DNA from: Actinomycetota bacterium | GTDB taxonomy: Bacteria; Actinomycetota; Thermoleophilia; Gaiellales; Gaiellaceae | DNA length: 34,125 nt | Direction: 5' to 3' | NCBI GenBank assembly: GCA_005888365.1 | Contig: VAWZ01000103.1 | Location: 9,303 to 43,427, forward strand | Part shown: positions 32,250 to 34,125 of the stretch, in pieces | Layout of the letters: each line of letters opens with the position of its first letter | Position numbering within the stretch: the stretch's first letter is position 1 | Position numbers and translations under genes: made by a program | The notes under the pieces: model-generated | The model's database searches: none | Told to the model about the DNA's origin: nothing | The model's input: only the letters and a program-made list of their open reading frames with translations

Positions 32250-34043
32250 TTAGCCGATACCGATCTCGTTCGCGAGCGCTTCGGCTGCGTCGAGCTCCTC
32301 GGCGAGCGCGTCGATCCCGCTCGCCCAGATTCCGGGATCGGCGAGGTCGAGCCCGACGATCTGCGCGAGCTCCTCGGGAGTCTTCGAGCCTCCCGTGCTC
32401 AGGAGCTCGAAGTACGGCTCGACCATCGACTCTCCCTCGAGCTCGTACTTGCGGAAGATGGCGAGTGCGAAGAGGTAGCCGTAGGCGTACGCGTAGACGT
32501 AGCCGGGCACGCCCGTGAAGTGGGAGATGTAGCTCCACCACGTGCCGTAGCCTTCGAGGTCGACCGCGTCGTCGAACATCCGCGTCTGGTTCTCGAGCCA
32601 AAGCTCCTGGAAGCGCTCGATCGAGAGCTCGCCCTCGCTCCGGCGCTCGGTGTGTACGGCGTTCTCGAAGCGGTTCATCGAGATCTGCCTGAAGACGGTC
32701 GCGATGCTGTCCTCGATCCGGCCAGCGAGCAGGTTCAGCCGTTTGCCGGGATCGTCCTCCAGGGCGAGGAGCCGCTTGAAGGTGAGCGCCTCGCCGAAGA
32801 CCGAGGCGGTCTCTGCCGTCGTGAGCGGCGTGTCGGCGTTGAAGAGACCGAGCGGCATGGACAGCGTGCCGTGGAGGCCGTGCCCGAGCTCGTGGGCCAG
32901 CGTCAGGATCGAGCGACGGTCTCCGGTGAAGTTCATGAGGACGTAGGGATGCGCGTTCGGGATGGTCGTCGCGCAAAAGGCTCCGTTTCGCTTGTTGTCC
33001 CGCACCGGCGCGTCGATCCAGCGGTCGCGGAAGAACCGCTCGACGATCTCTCCCGAACGCGGCGAGAACTCGGTGTACGCCTCGACGACGATGTCCCGCG
33101 CCTCGTCCCACGAGACCTTCGTCGGGTCCTCGGCTATCGGAGCGAAGCGATCGTAGTAGGCGATCTTGTCCAGGCCGAGCATCCCTGCCTTCAACCGGTA
33201 GTAGCGCTGGACGACGTCGTAGCGCGAGGTGGTCGCATCGATGAGGGCCTGAACCGCCTCGTCGGTCGTCTCGTTACGCAGGTTCCGGGCCGAGAGCCAC
33301 GTGGGGTAGCCGCGCAGCCGGTCGTCGATCGACTTGTCCAGGAGGATCGTGTTGAAGATGAACGTGCGCGTCCGGAGACCCGGCTCGAGGGCCTTCGTCA
33401 CCGCTTCGGCGGCCGCGAGGCGCTCGCTGCGATCCGCGAGGTAAAGCCGGGACATCGCTTCCTCGAAGGCGACCTCGTCGCCGTCGATGTCGACGCGGAG
33501 CGCACCCAGGAGCTCTTCATACAGGCGGTCCCAGGCGGAGACGCCGGAGACCGACTTCTCGGTGAAGATCTTCTCCTCGGGCTCGCTCATGAGGTAGGGC
33601 CGGAACTTCCTGAGAGACCGCATCCAGTGATCCCACTTCTCGAGCTCGGGGCTGGCGAGGAACGACTCGGCGGCCTCGTCCTCGAGGTCTGCGATCTCCA
33701 GGCCGAAGAAGAGGAGCTGCGTCTCGAGAGCCGCTCCCTTCTCGGTCAGCCGCGCGACGAGCGCGCTGCGGGTGGGGTCGGCCATGTTCGTCGAGAACTC
33801 GAGATGGGCGAAGTAGCCTGCGCGCGTGATGAGCGACTCGATTCGCTCCAGCTCTGCAATCGCCTCGGCGAGCTCGGCGGCGGAGAGCCCGGCGACCTTC
33901 CCGTAGTAGCGCTCCCGGAAGGCGGCACTTGCGTCTTCGGCCTCCTTGACGTCAGCTTCGAACCGTGGGTCGCCGGCAGTCTCGTACAGGTCGGAGAGGT
34001 CCCACGCGACCTCCTCCGCTCCCGTGATCTCCGTGGTCGTCAT
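32250..34043 (-). CDS. pepF: M3-family oligoendopeptidase F
   Basis: LAHELGHGLHGTLS (HExxH); start at MTTTEITGAEEVAWDLSDLYE. Confidence 0.9.
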   Translation of the reverse strand: MTTTEITGAEEVAWDLSDLYETAGDPRFEADVKEAEDASAAFRERYYGKVAGLSAAELAEAIAELERIESLITRAGYFAHLEFSTNMADPTRSALVARLTEKGAALETQLLFFGLEIADLEDEAAESFLASPELEKWDHWMRSLRKFRPYLMSEPEEKIFTEKSVSGVSAWDRLYEELLGALRVDIDGDEVAFEEAMSRLYLADRSERLAAAEAVTKALEPGLRTRTFIFNTILLDKSIDDRLRGYPTWLSARNLRNETTDEAVQALIDATTSRYDVVQRYYRLKAGMLGLDKIAYYDRFAPIAEDPTKVSWDEARDIVVEAYTEFSPRSGEIVERFFRDRWIDAPVRDNKRNGAFCATTIPNAHPYVLMNFTGDRRSILTLAHELGHGLHGTLSMPLGLFNADTPLTTAETASVFGEALTFKRLLALEDDPGKRLNLLAGRIEDSIATVFRQISMNRFENAVHTERRSEGELSIERFQELWLENQTRMFDDAVDLEGYGTWWSYISHFTGVPGYVYAYAYGYLFALAIFRKYELEGESMVEPYFELLSTGGSKTPEELAQIVGLDLADPGIWASGIDALAEELDAAEALANEIGIG

Positions 34044-34125
34044 GGGCCAGACTCTACGTAATGCCCGCTCCGGCGCCGGCAAAGCCGGCACCTCGCTCTT
34101 GGGGCGGCTCCGTCGAGACTACGCC

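Noticed and set aside
32520-34061. 513-aa plus-strand ORF
   Set aside because: Antisense shadow of pepF.

Overview
High-GC window, probably actinobacterial and Thermoleophilia-like (inference only). About 28 protein-coding genes are supported; I recognise no rRNA, tRNA, CRISPR array or complete transposon. From left to right: partial holA, a secreted DUF3761-HNH protein, comEA, leuS, lysA, a duplicated-domain secreted protein, fbiC (F420 synthesis), a YCII protein, a degenerate aminotransferase fold, a threonine dehydratase-like enzyme, a livKMHFG importer, an acyl-CoA operon (two ACADs, acyl-CoA ligase, enoyl-CoA hydratase), a membrane protein, an SDR, an MFS-cNMP protein that looks frameshifted, a nucleotidyltransferase, a secreted metallophosphoesterase, an ACAD10/11-type dehydrogenase, an LLM/F420 oxidoreductase, an APH-DUF6285 fusion kinase, a histidine phosphatase, an orphan livK paralog and pepF. 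Strongest findings: (1) a leuS attenuator with leader peptide MMQLLT*, a mutually exclusive antiterminator and an intrinsic terminator; (2) a possible LvaA-LvaB kinase fusion beside an LvaC-like ACAD, suggesting hydroxyacyl-CoA catabolism, with a REP-like palindrome in the fusion linker; (3) an inverted-repeat intercistronic element that joins one ACAD stop to the next ACAD start and buries the second gene's ribosome-binding site; (4) an aminotransferase-fold protein lacking the Schiff-base Lys, the PLP Asp and the NPTG Asn; (5) three perfect hairpins between livH and livM, one burying the livM start codon.
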